From assembly GCA_013398175.1 (NCBI GenBank), contig VZRZ01007319.1, positions 1,763,159 to 1,827,158 of the forward strand: a DNA stretch of 64,000 nt. The letters are read 5' to 3'. A program made the position numbers and the translations under genes. The notes under the pieces are model-generated. The model did no database searches. It saw only the letters and a list, made by a program, of their open reading frames with translations, and was not told the DNA's origin. The stretch's first letter is position 1. Each line of letters starts with the position of its first letter. This stretch comes from Climacteris rufus (Eukaryota; Chordata; Aves; Passeriformes; Climacteridae). This document shows positions 63,945 through 64,000 of this stretch, piece by piece.

Positions 63945-64000
63945 CGGGGAGCAGGGCGAACCTGGCCGGGCGGCGGCGTGGCCGGCGGCCCGCGGGCTCC

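Larger units (their letters stand above)
63390..64000 (-). promoter_or_regulatory. CpG island promoter, probably of a minus-strand gene
   Basis: CpG and GC content rise sharply just after 63390 and stay high to the window edge, while the preceding 63 kb is CpG-poor. The island holds GC boxes (a GGGGCGGGG at 63871-63879 and several CCCGCCC/CCCCGCCCC units within 63834-63850), two perfect CREs and no obvious TATA box, the usual make-up of a broad vertebrate promoter. I assign the minus strand because two near-ideal splice donors read leftward (after 63757 and 63722) and no ATG lies between the window end and the first donor on that strand, as expected for a 5' untranslated exon. The island continues past the window, so its full size and any rightward partner promoter cannot be seen. 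The gene itself is not recognised. Confidence 0.85.

Noticed and set aside
63718..63945. 75-residue minus-strand open frame in the promoter
   Set aside because: It starts at a GTG inside a CRE and is Arg/Gly/Pro-rich throughout, as any GC-rich promoter translates. No ATG is available.

Overview
The window reads as a non-coding stretch of a vertebrate genome, most likely a bird. It is mostly AT-rich and CpG-poor, scattered with short A-runs, T-runs and dinucleotide repeats, and holds very few recognisable transposons. The best lineage clue is a decayed 3' end of a CR1 LINE at 63253-63389, with the characteristic tail of near-repeats of ATTCTATG. CR1 is the dominant LINE of birds and is also present in turtles and crocodilians, so 'bird' is likely but not proven. 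I found no bacterial-style genes, no CRISPR array, no tRNA or rRNA gene, and no intact transposon or provirus.

The clearest functional element is at the right edge. From about 63390 to the end of the window (and beyond it) lies a CpG island with GC boxes, two perfect CRE palindromes (TGACGTCA at 63858 and 63937), a near-CRE at 63689, and two strong splice-donor matches on the minus strand (after 63757 and after 63722). No ATG occurs on the minus strand between the window end and the first donor. I read this as the promoter and a non-coding first exon of a minus-strand gene whose first intron runs leftward through much or all of the window. I cannot name the gene. If it is instead transcribed rightward, the window is its upstream flank.

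The other ~63 kb contain no open frame that I recognise as protein or that looks like a conserved, splice-bounded exon. The longest open frames (up to 177 residues) are near what chance gives over this length. Features worth recording are: a possible regulatory segment at 2.5-4.1 kb (perfect CRE, POU octamer, an isolated cluster of 14 CpGs, then an AT-rich stretch with TAAT cores); a second CpG-retaining segment near 49.0 kb; stop-poor segments near 25.2-25.95, 32.1-32.5 and 52.7-53.5 kb; an old palindrome-derived interspersed repeat at about 55.23-55.35 kb carrying a CRE and an E-box; a separate imperfect hairpin at 55530-55612; and several microsatellites and purine tracts.

I see no previously undescribed multi-gene system. 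The most testable idea is that a cAMP-responsive (CREB/ATF) promoter at the right edge is accompanied by distal CRE, D-box-like and E-box palindromes whose CpGs have survived in CpG-poor DNA.
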